Shown here: positions 45,190 to 54,100 of the stretch, piece after piece
Layout: every line of letters begins with the position of its first letter
Position numbering within the stretch: position 1 is the stretch's first letter
Made by a program: the position numbers and the translations under genes
From: Gammaproteobacteria bacterium
GTDB taxonomy: Bacteria; Pseudomonadota; Gammaproteobacteria; Burkholderiales; Burkholderiaceae_B
DNA length: 64,000 nucleotides
Reading direction: 5' to 3'
Assembly: GCA_030832095.1 (NCBI GenBank)
Contig: JAURJT010000040.1
Coordinates: 33,056-97,055, forward strand
The notes under the pieces: generated by a model
The model's database searches: none
The model's input: the letters and a program-made list of their open reading frames with translations, nothing else
What the model was told of the DNA's origin: nothing

Positions 45190-46116
45190 TTAAGTATTGC
45201 CCTGTGCAATCGCTGCGGCTTGACGTTCCATGAATTCAGTCAGGGTGTCAATCCCGCGTAATTTCAGAATGGTGTTGCGTACTGCCGCCTCGACGAGTAC
45301 GGCTAAATTGCGACCGGCAGCGACCTGCAGCATGACTTTACGAATCGGACAGCCGAGCATCTCTTGGGTCATGTCTTGGAGTGGCAGTCGTTCAAACTTA
45401 TCTTGCGCTGTGGCGCGGACCAGGTGCACGATGAGTTTGAGTTTCATTTTTCGACGCACTGAGGTCTCGCCAAAAATCGTTCTGATGTTGAGTAGTCCTA
45501 GTCCCCGCACTTCAAGCATATTTTGGAGTAGTGCTGGACAGTGCCCGTCAATCACGTGGGGAGACGTGCGTGAGAGCTCGACGGCGTCATCGGCGACTAA
45601 GCCGTGACCACGTGAAATCAACTCAAGTGCTAGCTCGCTTTTGCCCAAGCCAGATTCACCGGTAATTAACACACCTAAACCGAGAACATCCATAAAGACA
45701 CCATGAACGGTCGTGACGGGCGCCAGGCGGCGACTGAGATAAATCCGCAGTAAGTCGATGAGTTGTGCGGCGTGTACGGTGGTCGTCAGCAAGGGAACAT
45801 GATTGCGGTCGCACTCTTGGATCAGGTCGTCGGTCGCCGTTAAGCCATCGGCAATCAGAATCGCAGGGACACCGCCCGCTAACAGCTCTTCAAGGTGATG
45901 GACGCGCCGGCGTGTATCAAAGCGCGTGTAATAAGCCATTTCTTCGCGACCGAACACCTGAATGCGCGAGGGGTGGATCAAGTTTAAATGACCGATCAGA
46001 TCGGCCGCTGCCATGCCGTTGTCGGGGATGCGACGATCGGCTGCAGACTGACCAGCCACCCAATTGAAGGAGATGTCTTCAATATTGTCGTCTACTAAAT
46101 CTTGCACCGTCAGCAT
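45190..46116 (-). CDS. hprK: HPr kinase/phosphorylase
   Basis: Bifunctional kinase/phosphorylase acting on a serine of the PTS protein HPr. 308 residues. Catalytic His138 in TVHGV, Walker A GESGLGKS at 153-160, the acidic motif DDAVELSR, and the C-terminal signature [11 protein letters not shown] and [15 protein letters not shown]. ptsH and ptsI are not in the window. It lies 39 bases after ptsN and directly before rapZ. Confidence 0.95.
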   Translation of the reverse strand: MLTVQDLVDDNIEDISFNWVAGQSAADRRIPDNGMAAADLIGHLNLIHPSRIQVFGREEMAYYTRFDTRRRVHHLEELLAGGVPAILIADGLTATDDLIQECDRNHVPLLTTTVHAAQLIDLLRIYLSRRLAPVTTVHGVFMDVLGLGVLITGESGLGKSELALELISRGHGLVADDAVELSRTSPHVIDGHCPALLQNMLEVRGLGLLNIRTIFGETSVRRKMKLKLIVHLVRATAQDKFERLPLQDMTQEMLGCPIRKVMLQVAAGRNLAVLVEAAVRNTILKLRGIDTLTEFMERQAAAIAQGNT

Positions 46117-46155
46117 AGCGGCTCCGTGGGGTTAAGCGAGTGTACCTGTCGGTGT

Positions 46156-46611
46156 TTAGACCAAGCCTGTCGTGAGCAGTCGGTGCACCACAGTGATATC
46201 GGTTTCGCGCGCCAAGGCCAGACGAAAACTGTCGTCTGAAAATAATTGTGCGACCTCGGCTAGTATATCTAGATGTTGTTGCTCGTCGCTTTCTGGCGCT
46301 AGCAGAAACAGAAGCTGATTTACTGGTAACCCGTCTGGAGCTTCGAAGGCGATTGGGTTGGCGAGCCTAAAAAAAGCCGCCACCGAGTGATTGAGCCCTT
46401 TGACTCGCCCGTGCGGCACAGCAATGCCGGCCCCCAACCCCGTTGAGCCCAGGCGTTCGCGCGAAAACAAACTTTCGTAGACTGCGGCGCGCTCAAGCCC
46501 GTGTTTGTTTTCAAACAAAAGACCGGCTTGTTCGAATACCCGCTTTTTACTGGTGACCGCCAGTTCAAGCACAATATTTTCGACTGGCAAGATGCGTGAC
46601 AAAAGTTTCAT
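46156..46611 (-). CDS. ptsN: Nitrogen-PTS EIIA protein PtsN
   Basis: EIIA-Ntr regulator, 151 residues. The phospho-histidine is His67 in GIAVPHGRV. It typically controls potassium transport, sigma-54- or stress-linked genes according to its phosphorylation state. The frame is open to 46743, but MKLLSRILP at 46611 is the usual N-terminus, and a hairpin between hpf and the longer start makes the extension unlikely. ATTGATT and no clear ribosome-binding site precede the ATG. Confidence 0.94.
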   Translation of the reverse strand: MKLLSRILPVENIVLELAVTSKKRVFEQAGLLFENKHGLERAAVYESLFSRERLGSTGLGAGIAVPHGRVKGLNHSVAAFFRLANPIAFEAPDGLPVNQLLFLLAPESDEQQHLDILAEVAQLFSDDSFRLALARETDITVVHRLLTTGLV

Positions 46612-46728
46612 GAATTGATTATATGACGCGGTATTTGAAGAGTGAGCGACAGTTTGGCAGGCTTGCTGAGCCAGGTCTACCGGCCAACCAGTCGATTTTT
46701 CGGGGATGTTGGGGCGCCGAAAAGGCTT

Positions 46729-46760
46729 GCCCCCAAGTTGCAAGGCATTGACTTGGGGGC
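46729..46760. terminator. Hairpin between hpf and ptsN (likely terminator or attenuator)
   Basis: Perfect 10-bp stem GCCCCCAAGT / ACTTGGGGGC with a 12-base loop, starting 32 bases past the hpf stop on the minus strand. It is followed by AAGCCTTTT, a short T-tract. It probably ends part of the hpf transcripts, so ptsN-hprK-rapZ would be read at a different level or need their own promoter. Confidence 0.55.
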
Positions 46761-46791
46761 TGTTGAGCTTCGTGCCGCTAGAAGTTAGAAC

Positions 46792-47118
46792 TTATACCGC
46801 TTCAAATAGCTGGCGTTTGGCTGCGATGTGGTGGTGGTTTTGAGTGCGATCTTTATGTTGAATAATCTTGCGATCAATTTTATCGACGAGTAAGTCGATT
46901 GCGGCATAAAGATTATCAGCCACGGCTTCGCAGTGAATGTCTTTGCCACGGACATGAAGCGTGATTTCGGCTCGGTGTTTTAAGGGCTCGATCGAGAGCA
47001 TGACTTGGATGTCAATCACGTGATCAAAATGCCGCAGAACGCGTGCGGTTTTGCCGTGGATGTATTCACGTATTGCAGGGGTAACGTCTAAGTGGTGACC
47101 AATGATGCTTAGGTTCAT
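46792..47118 (-). CDS. hpf: Ribosome hibernation-promoting factor, short form
   Basis: Ribosome-associated protein of 108 residues (short HPF/YfiA family) that inactivates ribosomes by 100S or monosome stabilisation in stationary phase. N-terminal NLSIIGHHLDVTPAIREYI and the Lys/Arg-rich helix DLLVDKIDRKIIQHKDR. A strong GGAGAG ribosome-binding site precedes the ATG. In most proteobacteria rpoN lies between lptB and hpf; here only 199 noncoding bases separate them. Confidence 0.95.
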   Translation of the reverse strand: MNLSIIGHHLDVTPAIREYIHGKTARVLRHFDHVIDIQVMLSIEPLKHRAEITLHVRGKDIHCEAVADNLYAAIDLLVDKIDRKIIQHKDRTQNHHHIAAKRQLFEAV

Positions 47119-47205
47119 AGCGTACTCTCCAAAAAAGTGAAGGGGTGCGCGGATGCGCGAAAAGGACGTCTAGGCTGACCTCGTTTTTGAGTGGATAACA
47201 GTTCA

Positions 47206-47233
47206 AGTTTAGTCAGATCGCCCCAGAAATCAA
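47206..47233 (-). promoter_or_regulatory. Candidate sigma-70 promoter for hpf
   Basis: On the minus strand TTGATT (47228-47233) and TAAACT (47206-47211) are 16 bases apart, 88 bases before the hpf ATG; each matches 4 of 6 consensus positions. The surrounding sequence is AT-rich. No TGGC-N-TTGCA sigma-54 motif was seen. Confidence 0.3.
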
Positions 47234-47249
47234 GAGCAAAAGACACATT

Positions 47250-47269
47250 TATGTCAAGATAAAGACATA
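47250..47269. promoter_or_regulatory. Inverted repeat upstream of hpf
   Basis: TATGTC and GACATA form a 6-bp inverted repeat separated by 8 bases in the lptB-hpf gap, just upstream of the candidate -35 box. It could be an operator; there is nothing else in this 199-base gap. Confidence 0.3.
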
Positions 47270-47317
47270 TATTTTGAGCAAAGTTGGGGGTGCGAAAGCG
47301 TTGGTCTAAAAAGGCAG

Positions 47318-48109
47318 TTACATCTTGAAATGCTCGCCTAAGTAAACCTTGCGTACCGAGGCGTCGTTGATGATATCCTCAGGCTTGCCAGTGGTCAGGA
47401 CTTTACCTTCGCTGATAATGTATGCGCGATCACAAATGCCCAGGGTTTCGCGTACGTTGTGATCGGTAATTAAGACGCCGATCCCTCGGCTTTTTAGAAA
47501 GCGTACGATTCGCTGGATTTCGATCACTGCAATGGGGTCTACGCCGGCGAACGGTTCGTCGAGCAAAATAAAGCGGGGGCGTGTAGCCAGTGCGCGCGAA
47601 ATCTCAACCCGGCGTCGTTCGCCCCCCGAAAGCGAGAGCGCACTATTGCGTCGGATGTGTGTAATTTGAAGCTCTTCGAGCAGCGAGTCGAGCTGCTGTT
47701 CGATCATTGCCTTTGAAAACTTCTTGCCCTCGTGGTCAATTTGAAGCTCAAGCACGGCACGAATGTTTTCTTCAACGGTCAGGCGCCTGAACACAGAGGC
47801 GTCCTGTGGAAGGTAGGACACACCACGACGCGCACGCTGATGAATCGGCATGCTGCTGATAGAAGTCTCGTCGATCTGGATGCGACCAGCGTCGGCTGCG
47901 ACCAGGCCGACGATCATGTAAAAACTGGTTGTTTTGCCAGCGCCGTTCGGGCCAAGCAGGCCGACAACTTCGCCGCTATTGACCGAGAGCGAAACGTCTT
48001 GCACAACCATGCGCCCGCCATACGACTTGCGCAAACCCGTGGCGCTCAGGCGCCCGGGAGTGAGTTGTTCAGAGGAGTTTGTCGAACCAACTTCGTTTGT
48101 TGTTTGCAT
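47318..48109 (-). CDS. lptB: LPS-export ABC ATPase LptB
   Basis: Cytoplasmic ATPase of the LptB2FGC complex that pulls LPS out of the inner membrane. About 263 residues; Walker A GPNGAGKT at 53-60, signature [15 protein letters not shown], Walker [14 protein letters not shown]. The first ~20 residues (Thr/Ser/Asn-rich) are extra compared with E. coli LptB (241). The frame begins at a TTG (48124) overlapping lptA; ATG 48109 is preferred. It follows lptA in the kdsD-kdsC-lptC-lptA-lptB operon. Confidence 0.95.
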   Translation of the reverse strand: MQTTNEVGSTNSSEQLTPGRLSATGLRKSYGGRMVVQDVSLSVNSGEVVGLLGPNGAGKTTSFYMIVGLVAADAGRIQIDETSISSMPIHQRARRGVSYLPQDASVFRRLTVEENIRAVLELQIDHEGKKFSKAMIEQQLDSLLEELQITHIRRNSALSLSGGERRRVEISRALATRPRFILLDEPFAGVDPIAVIEIQRIVRFLKSRGIGVLITDHNVRETLGICDRAYIISEGKVLTTGKPEDIINDASVRKVYLGEHFKM

Positions 48110-48120
48110 GTGACCAGAAA

Positions 48121-48834
48121 TCAAGGACGAGCAGGCGGCGCCGCGGGTTGACGTCGCGCACCCGCTGCAGGCGCTGCTGCGGGTTTAGCAGGGGCAGTGC
48201 TTGGGGCGACCGCGGGCAGATTGGCCTCTTTCGCCTTGCATTCTGCGACGGCTGCATCGGCTCGTGCGCGAGGTTGCGCGACTGAACGCACCCGCCCGCC
48301 GCTGTTGGCTGAGTCGGGGCCAGAAAACGCTTCGTAGACATCGGTTTTTTGGCTATAGCGCACGCGCTCGCCGCTGACGGTGTCAAAGTGTTGACCACAA
48401 ATGTAGCGTGTCACGATCGCCTGACCGATCAAGTCAAAGGTTTCGGTTTTGCCGTTGTATTCGGCACGTACGCCAACACCCTCAAGAACTTCATAGACTT
48501 CAGGGCGCGCTTGCCGAATCAATACGCGTTTACCCGGTTTGACTGTGCCGGTGCCATATTGAAAACCTTCAGGGTCTTCGCGCAGGTGCAGTTTATCTGC
48601 ATTCATGGTCATCAGCCCGCGCGTCATGACAACGTTGCCGGTAAACGTGCTTTCTCGCTTTGTGTCGTCAAAATGTAAAGTGTCCGACAAGATCATCGTC
48701 GCGGGCTCTTCTTTTGGCGCCACGGCCGCGGTTGTAGACGGTTTTTTTTGAGCTTGGGCCACGCCTAGCAGTGTGCACAGGCCAAACGCGAGCAACAAGC
48801 GAATCGAGCGGTGAGAGTGCAGGTCAATCATCAT
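48121..48834 (-). CDS. lptA: Periplasmic LPS-bridge protein LptA
   Basis: Forms the beta-jellyroll bridge carrying LPS across the periplasm. 237 residues: signal peptide (about 1-28, AQA cleavage), OstA domain (about 45-165) with [23 protein letters not shown], and a C-terminal Pro/Ala-rich tail from about 195 that is longer than in E. coli LptA (185). A run of eight A bases (minus strand; 48742-48749) encodes QKK at the start of the mature protein. The ATG overlaps the lptC stop by 4 bases. Confidence 0.92.
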   Translation of the reverse strand: MMIDLHSHRSIRLLLAFGLCTLLGVAQAQKKPSTTAAVAPKEEPATMILSDTLHFDDTKRESTFTGNVVMTRGLMTMNADKLHLREDPEGFQYGTGTVKPGKRVLIRQARPEVYEVLEGVGVRAEYNGKTETFDLIGQAIVTRYICGQHFDTVSGERVRYSQKTDVYEAFSGPDSANSGGRVRSVAQPRARADAAVAECKAKEANLPAVAPSTAPAKPAAAPAAGARRQPAAPPARP

Positions 48835-49448
48835 CGTTTTGGCTGTGTCGCGGCAGGTTCAGAGTTGTCGGTTGGGTCTTTCGGTGCAATTTCAACGTCG
48901 GTTGATTTAAACACGTCTAGTTGTTGTGTGGCATTGTTATAGCGCATGCCCGTCCCACTCATACGCGAGCGCCCACTGGTGGCGATGGCGGGCAGGTCCG
49001 TGTAGGCGAGGTCTTTTTTGATCAACATGGTGACTTCATCAGTCCGAAAGTTCAGCGGCTGACGTTTAGCGTCACCCAACCTGAGTAATACGGCATCGCC
49101 CTTCATCACGATACGATCACCCTCTTCAAAGACGGTGGCCGTGCGTGCGGTGGCAATAGTGAGCGGGTTATCTGCTTTCAGACCAAACGCGCGCGGGCGG
49201 ACGACGTCGTAGGATTGATCGTCTGGAAAGTGTTCCATGAGATCGCCTTCGAGCCGATGAATCACTAAGCCATTTTCGTCGGTGCGCACCAGCACAATTT
49301 GTGTCGCCCAGTGGTCACGCTCGTGTGTCAGTCTGACCGGTGGATCAATCTCAACCGCGCGTTGAGAGTAATCAGCGGCCCACCAAGTGCCCATCACCAA
49401 AGAGGTGAGAATCACCAGCGAGACGATAATCGCAAAGCGTTCTTTCAT
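48831..49448 (-). CDS. lptC: LPS-export complex protein LptC
   Basis: Bitopic inner-membrane protein that hands LPS from LptFG to LptA. About 205 residues: single N-terminal membrane helix (about 6-27, AIIVSLVILTSLVMGTWWAA) and a jellyroll with LEGDLMEHFPDDQSYDV. ATG 49448 is chosen; the longer frame to 49616 lies inside kdsC and lacks family features. It starts 10 bases after kdsC. Confidence 0.92.
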   Translation of the reverse strand: MKERFAIIVSLVILTSLVMGTWWAADYSQRAVEIDPPVRLTHERDHWATQIVLVRTDENGLVIHRLEGDLMEHFPDDQSYDVVRPRAFGLKADNPLTIATARTATVFEEGDRIVMKGDAVLLRLGDAKRQPLNFRTDEVTMLIKKDLAYTDLPAIATSGRSRMSGTGMRYNNATQQLDVFKSTDVEIAPKDPTDNSEPAATQPKR

Positions 49449-49458
49449 TTGGCGACCT

Positions 49459-50058
49459 TCATTGCACGGGCCCGGTGCCCAGCAGCCCAGGCTGGAAGAA
49501 GACCCCGAGGCGTTGTTGGGCAGCCAAGATGAGATCGCAGCACTCGCGAGCGGCCCCGTGACCACCGCGCCGCTCTGAGACCCAGTGCGCGGCTTGTGTA
49601 ATGTAGGCCGGTGCATCGGGCACTGAGGCTGAAAACCCAGCGCGTTGCATCGCAGGTAAGTCGATCAGGTCGTCACCCATAAAGCCCGTTTGCTCTAGCG
49701 CGACGCCAAACCGTGTGAGGAGTTCGGTTAAGACCGCCCCCTTGTCGCGGACGTTTTGCATCACGGCACCTAGGCCTAACTCGGCCGCGCGCCGAGCGAT
49801 GATCGGGCTCTCGCGGCCAGTCACTAAGGCGACTTGGATCCCGCTGACGGCTAACATTTTTAAGCCATGGCCATCGAGGGCATGAAAGCGTTTCAGGGTC
49901 TCGCCATGCTCGGTATACCAAAGCCCTCCGTCTGTCAGTACCCCGTCGACATCGAACACCATGAGTTTGAGGCGCTGTAGGCGCGCACGCACAGAAGGGT
50001 CGATCCGAGCCAGAATCAGGGCCTCGGCGGGATGGGTAATGGGGGGGGAACGTTTCAT
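49459..50058 (-). CDS. kdsC: 3-deoxy-D-manno-octulosonate 8-phosphate phosphatase KdsC
   Basis: HAD phosphatase releasing KDO for LPS core. 199 residues; catalytic Asp36 and Asp38 in VFDVDGVLTDGGLWY, VTGRESPIIARRA and FMGDDLIDLPAM motifs. A run of eight identical bases (C8 on the coding strand, 50041-50048) lies in codons 4-6, a place where slippage would abolish the protein. It starts 13 bases after kdsD. Confidence 0.94.
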   Translation of the reverse strand: MKRSPPITHPAEALILARIDPSVRARLQRLKLMVFDVDGVLTDGGLWYTEHGETLKRFHALDGHGLKMLAVSGIQVALVTGRESPIIARRAAELGLGAVMQNVRDKGAVLTELLTRFGVALEQTGFMGDDLIDLPAMQRAGFSASVPDAPAYITQAAHWVSERRGGHGAARECCDLILAAQQRLGVFFQPGLLGTGPVQ

Positions 50059-50071
50059 GTGTTGTGTGGTT

Positions 50072-51079
50072 CTAGATCACTTTTGCGGCCATCAAGTCAT
50101 GCATATGGACGGCCCCCGCTAATACTCCATCTTCTTGGCAGACCAACATGTGGTTCAGTCGATGATTGTCCATAATCAGCGCGGCGTCAACCGCTAAGGC
50201 ATCGGCACTGATGTGGCGTGGGTTGGGTGTCATGCCAGACGTGACAGTGAGTGCACGAATGTCGCCCTCGCGCTCAATGAGGCGGCGCAAGTCACCGTCG
50301 GTAAAGATTCCAAGAACCTTACCTTGCGGGTTCAGCACCGCAGTCATTCCCATGCCTTTGCGCGACATTTCTTCAAGCGCTTCAGACATCGTCGCGGTGG
50401 CGGAGACTGTCGGCAAGGCGTTACCACGGCGCATGACGTCGGACACGCGGGTCAGAAGTTTTCGGCCGAGCGAGCCGCCCGGGTGCGATCGGGCAAAATC
50501 CTCGGGGCCAAAGCCGCGGGACTGCAGGCACGCGACAGCCAAGGCGTCGCCCATCGCCAGCGAGACGGTCGTGCTGGAGGTGGGCGCCAGATTCAGGGGG
50601 CAGGCTTCTTGGTCAACCCCAACATCAAGGTGCACTTCGGCCAGACGGGCAAGCTCAGAGTGCGGGTTACCGGTCATGGCGATGACCTTGACCCCAAGGC
50701 GGTGCGCCGCCGGCAAGATAGACAGGACCTCTTGACCTGCGCCTGAGTACGATAAGGCCACAAGAAGGTCTTGAGCACCGATCATCCCGATGTCACCATG
50801 CACGGCTTCAGCGGCGTGCAGAAAAAAAGACGGAGTTCCGGTCGAGGCCAGCGTGGCAGCAATCTTGCGCCCGATGTGGCCCGTTTTACCTAAGCCGCAG
50901 ACAATCACGCGCCCTTGGCAGGCGAGGATGAGCTCGACGGCCCGCACAAACTCGGCTCCCAAACGCGCCTTGAGCGCCAGGATCGACTGAGCCTCGAGCT
51001 CGAGGGTGTGTCGGGCAGAGGTCAGCGTCGCTGAATCATTGCGCGAATTTGAGGGCAGGCGTGAATCTGAGCTTGTCAT
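50072..51079 (-). CDS. kdsD: D-arabinose 5-phosphate isomerase KdsD
   Basis: Converts ribulose 5-phosphate to arabinose 5-phosphate for KDO. 335 residues: SIS domain (about 45-180) with VCGLGKTGHIGRKIA and HAAEAVHGDIGM, followed by two CBS domains (about 210-330) with FTDGDLRRLIE. Start at ATG 51079. It leads the operon kdsD-kdsC-lptC-lptA-lptB and is divergent from apt. Confidence 0.94.
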   Translation of the reverse strand: MTSSDSRLPSNSRNDSATLTSARHTLELEAQSILALKARLGAEFVRAVELILACQGRVIVCGLGKTGHIGRKIAATLASTGTPSFFLHAAEAVHGDIGMIGAQDLLVALSYSGAGQEVLSILPAAHRLGVKVIAMTGNPHSELARLAEVHLDVGVDQEACPLNLAPTSSTTVSLAMGDALAVACLQSRGFGPEDFARSHPGGSLGRKLLTRVSDVMRRGNALPTVSATATMSEALEEMSRKGMGMTAVLNPQGKVLGIFTDGDLRRLIEREGDIRALTVTSGMTPNPRHISADALAVDAALIMDNHRLNHMLVCQEDGVLAGAVHMHDLMAAKVI

Positions 51080-51098
51080 GGCTTGAGTTTAATCGGTT

Positions 51099-51119
51099 CG
51101 GCGCCCTGTTGGGGCGCCG
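51099..51119. promoter_or_regulatory. GC-rich hairpin in the kdsD/apt divergent region
   Basis: Perfect 8-bp stem CGGCGCCC / GGGCGCCG with a 5-base loop, 19 bases before the kdsD ATG. It has no T-tract on either strand. It would sit in the leader of the LPS operon mRNA and could affect its translation or stability, or it may be an operator. Confidence 0.4.
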
Positions 51120-51199
51120 CTAGCGTATTCTATGGGTCTGCGCATTTAATTTAGTGTGCACATGGTTTTGACTTATTTTTTAACGCGGAGTGCTGTTTG

Positions 51200-51751
51200 A
51201 TGATTACGCCAATGCCCTATCAAGACCCCAAGGATCTGGTGCGCGGACTCATCCGCACTGTGCCCGATTGGCCAAAGCCAGGGGTGATGTTTCGGGATAT
51301 CACACCCATGATGCAAGATCCGCGAGCTTTTCGTGCCTTAATTGATATGTTTGTCTATCGACACATGCGCAATCGGCTGGACGCGGTGGTTGGGATTGAC
51401 GCGCGTGGTTTCATTTTTGGTAGCGCCTTAGCTTATGCGCTGAACGTTGGCTTCGTACCGGTGCGCAAAGCGGGAAAATTGCCGTTTAAGACCGTGGCGC
51501 AACCCTACTCGCTTGAGTATGGCGAAGCGACCGTCGAGGTGCATCAAGACGCGATTAAGCCCGGGCAGCGTGTGCTGCTGGTCGACGATCTTGTTGCAAC
51601 TGGGGGTACCATGCTGGCGGCGATCAAGTTGCTGCAACAACTCGGCGGCAACGTTGCCGAGGCCGCCGCGGTGGTGAATCTTCCTGCCCTAGGCGGCTCG
51701 GCGCTAATCGCTCAAACTGATACGCCATTTTTTAGCGTTTGTGAGTTCTAG
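51200..51751 (+). CDS. apt: Adenine phosphoribosyltransferase
   Basis: Salvages adenine to AMP with PRPP. 183 residues. PRPP motif [14 protein letters not shown] near 127-140, [15 protein letters not shown] near 61-75 and [11 protein letters not shown] are intact. ATG 51200 with GGAG 9 bases upstream is preferred over the TTG at 51197. It is convergent with ilvA. Confidence 0.96.
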   Translation: MITPMPYQDPKDLVRGLIRTVPDWPKPGVMFRDITPMMQDPRAFRALIDMFVYRHMRNRLDAVVGIDARGFIFGSALAYALNVGFVPVRKAGKLPFKTVAQPYSLEYGEATVEVHQDAIKPGQRVLLVDDLVATGGTMLAAIKLLQQLGGNVAEAAAVVNLPALGGSALIAQTDTPFFSVCEF

Positions 51752-51818
51752 GGTAAGTCGGGCACGGTCGGCTTGATGCCCCAGGCCCTCGCGCACCGGT
51801 GTTGATTGGCGCGCTGAT

Positions 51819-53354
51819 TTACGTCTTGTCTGGCGCAGAGACATGCGACAAAAATAACTTGTAAACAGGATTGTCTGTTTCATTAAAGTGCGGGTATCCA
51901 ACCTCTTCTAAAAAGGCTTTGAAGGCCTTTTTACTGCCATGCGGCACCTGCATCCCAATCAGGACCTGACCGTAGGCGGCGCCTTGGTTGCGGTAATGAA
52001 ACAGGCTGATGTTCCAGTCGGGCTTCATCGATTGAAGAAAACGCGTCAAGGCTCCTGGGCGCTCTGGAAACTCAAACCGATATAACAGTTCATGATCGGC
52101 TAACGCCGAGTGTCCGCCGACCATATGTCGTAAATGGGTCTTTGACATTTCGTCGTGGGTGAGATCAAGCGTGGCAAAGCCGTGCTTACGAAAGTTTTTT
52201 GCGATGCGTTCGGGTTCGGTGGCGTCTGCGACCTGAATCCCCACAAAAACGTGAGCTAAACGCGCGTCTGAAATGCGATAGTTAAATTCGGTGACGCTAC
52301 GGTTGCCGATTAATGCACAAAAGGCACGAAAGCTACCTCGCTGTTCGGGCAGAGTGACGGCGAAGATGGCCTCACGTGCTTCGCCCACCTCGGCGCGCTC
52401 GGCCACGAAGCGTAAGCGGTCAAAGTTCATGTTGGCACCGCAGGCAATGGCGACCAGAGTCTTGCTCTGTAGTTTGTGCTCGAGTGCGTATTGTTTGGCA
52501 CCGGCCAGCGCCAACGCTCCCGCGGGCTCAAGCACACTGCGCGTGTCCTGAAAGACATCTTTGATCGCAGCGCAGATCGCATCGGTATCGACAACCACAA
52601 AGTCATCGACGTACTCACGCACCAGACGAAAGGTCTCGACGCCAACTTGTTTGACCGCTGTGCCGTCTGAAAATAACCCAACTTCGGCGAGGGTAATCCG
52701 GCGGCCTGCGCGCACGCTTTTTACCATTGCGTCCGAGTCAACCGTTTGAACACCAATGATTTTGATGTCGGGACGTAACTGTTTCACGTAAGCCGCGATG
52801 CCACTAATCAAGCCGCCACCACCAATGGCGACAAAAATCGCGTCAATCGGGCCGGCATGTTGGCGCAGGATCTCCATGCCGATGGTGCCTTGTCCAGCGA
52901 TGACATCGGGGTCGTCAAAGGGGTGTACAAAGGTTAAGTGATGTTTTTTTTCGAGCGTTAGAGCGTGGGCATAGGCATCGCTAAAGCTATCCCCATGCAA
53001 AACAACTTGTGCGCCGAGCGCGCGTACAGCGTCAATTTTGACTGCAGGCGTGGTGGTGGGCATCACGATGGTGGCTTTGCAGCCTAATCGTTGTGCCGAA
53101 AGTGCTACCCCTTGTGCATGGTTGCCTGCCGAAGCCGCGATGACCCCACGCGCAAGGTTTGCACGCGGTAAATGTGCCATTTTGTTGTAAGCGCCGCGCA
53201 GCTTGAAGCTAAAGACCGGTTGGGTATCTTCGCGCTTAAGTAGGATGGTGTTGCCAAGGCGGGCTGATAGCTGCGGGGCGCGATCGAGCGGTGTTTCAAT
53301 CGCCACGTCATACACTTTAGATGTCAAAATGCGTTTGAGATAGTCGATGTTCAT
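51819..53354 (-). CDS. ilvA: Threonine ammonia-lyase, biosynthetic
   Basis: PLP enzyme making 2-oxobutanoate for isoleucine. About 511 residues: catalytic domain with Lys51 in FSFKLRGAYNKM and the phosphate loop GGGGLISG, then two ACT-like regulatory domains (about 330-505) as in the allosteric IlvA. ATG 53354 is used; the frame runs open to 53393. An A8 run (52944-52951 as T on the plus strand) codes for part of LEKKHHL. Confidence 0.95.
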   Translation of the reverse strand: MNIDYLKRILTSKVYDVAIETPLDRAPQLSARLGNTILLKREDTQPVFSFKLRGAYNKMAHLPRANLARGVIAASAGNHAQGVALSAQRLGCKATIVMPTTTPAVKIDAVRALGAQVVLHGDSFSDAYAHALTLEKKHHLTFVHPFDDPDVIAGQGTIGMEILRQHAGPIDAIFVAIGGGGLISGIAAYVKQLRPDIKIIGVQTVDSDAMVKSVRAGRRITLAEVGLFSDGTAVKQVGVETFRLVREYVDDFVVVDTDAICAAIKDVFQDTRSVLEPAGALALAGAKQYALEHKLQSKTLVAIACGANMNFDRLRFVAERAEVGEAREAIFAVTLPEQRGSFRAFCALIGNRSVTEFNYRISDARLAHVFVGIQVADATEPERIAKNFRKHGFATLDLTHDEMSKTHLRHMVGGHSALADHELLYRFEFPERPGALTRFLQSMKPDWNISLFHYRNQGAAYGQVLIGMQVPHGSKKAFKAFLEEVGYPHFNETDNPVYKLFLSHVSAPDKT

Positions 53355-53419
53355 GTGATTCCTAGTTCGAACAATCATTATCCCATGTGCCAAATAAGAC
53401 CCTTATGTTTTAGGAGTGC

Positions 53420-53980
53420 GTGCTGGATTCTCTCTTTGCCCCGTTGCTTGCGCTGCTCGCCTTACCGTCGGTTGGTTTGGGGGCAATTTTTGTGGTGAGT
53501 GCGCTGGCTGCGACGATCTTGCCGTTGGGTTCTGAGCCAATATTTTTAGGCTATCTGGCGTTAAAGCCAGAGCTTTTCTGGGCCGCGGTTGTGGTGGCGA
53601 CAGCGGGCAATAGCTTGGGCGGCTTCATCACGTATTGGATGGGAGCGGGCGCGCATCTGGCCTTTGAACGTTGGCGGCGACCGCGAGCCGGTGCCTTAGG
53701 TTCGCCTGTGTCGCAAAGTCCAGCGCAGTTAGACAGCAGCGCCGGCCCAGCGAGCACCGTTGAGAGGTCGTCGAGGCTACAAACACGAGCACAGGCGTGG
53801 GTGCATCGCTTTGGCGCGCCAATTCTTTTGCTGTCTTGGCTGCCGGTCGTTGGGGACCCACTTTGCGCGGTGGCGGGGTGGTTACGTTTGCCGTGGTTGC
53901 CGTGCCTGATTTTTATCGTGCTTGGTAAGTTCGCACGCTATTTGGTGCTTGGCGGCGTCGTGAGGCTTTTGCTTGTGTAG
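53420..53980 (+). CDS. yqaA: YqaA/DedA-like membrane protein (VTT domain)
   Basis: Inner-membrane protein of 186 residues. N-terminal hydrophobic segments with ATILPLGSEP near 31-40 and GNSLGGFITYWMG near 64-76, a hydrophilic central insert rich in Ser/Ala/Arg (about 84-125), and C-terminal LSWLPVVGDPLCAVAGWL. These are YqaA features of the VTT family. The insert is longer than in typical YqaA. The start is GTG 53420 with TAGGAG only a few bases upstream, so the exact start is unsure. Function unknown; relatives act in lipid or membrane homeostasis. Confidence 0.82.
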   Translation: MLDSLFAPLLALLALPSVGLGAIFVVSALAATILPLGSEPIFLGYLALKPELFWAAVVVATAGNSLGGFITYWMGAGAHLAFERWRRPRAGALGSPVSQSPAQLDSSAGPASTVERSSRLQTRAQAWVHRFGAPILLLSWLPVVGDPLCAVAGWLRLPWLPCLIFIVLGKFARYLVLGGVVRLLLV

Positions 53981-54100
53981 CGCCCAAGCGCCCCTACTGT
54001 GGGCAAGGTTGTCGAGTCTGAAGTTTTGGGGGTATTCCAAACATCTTTACGGCTTGGCTTAAAATAAGACTTTAAGGGCAACTGCTAAGATTTCTGACCT

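Noticed and set aside
50166..50735. Open frame of 189 codons antisense to kdsD
   Set aside because: kdsD has intact SIS and CBS domains across this stretch; the antisense product has no domain or signal features.
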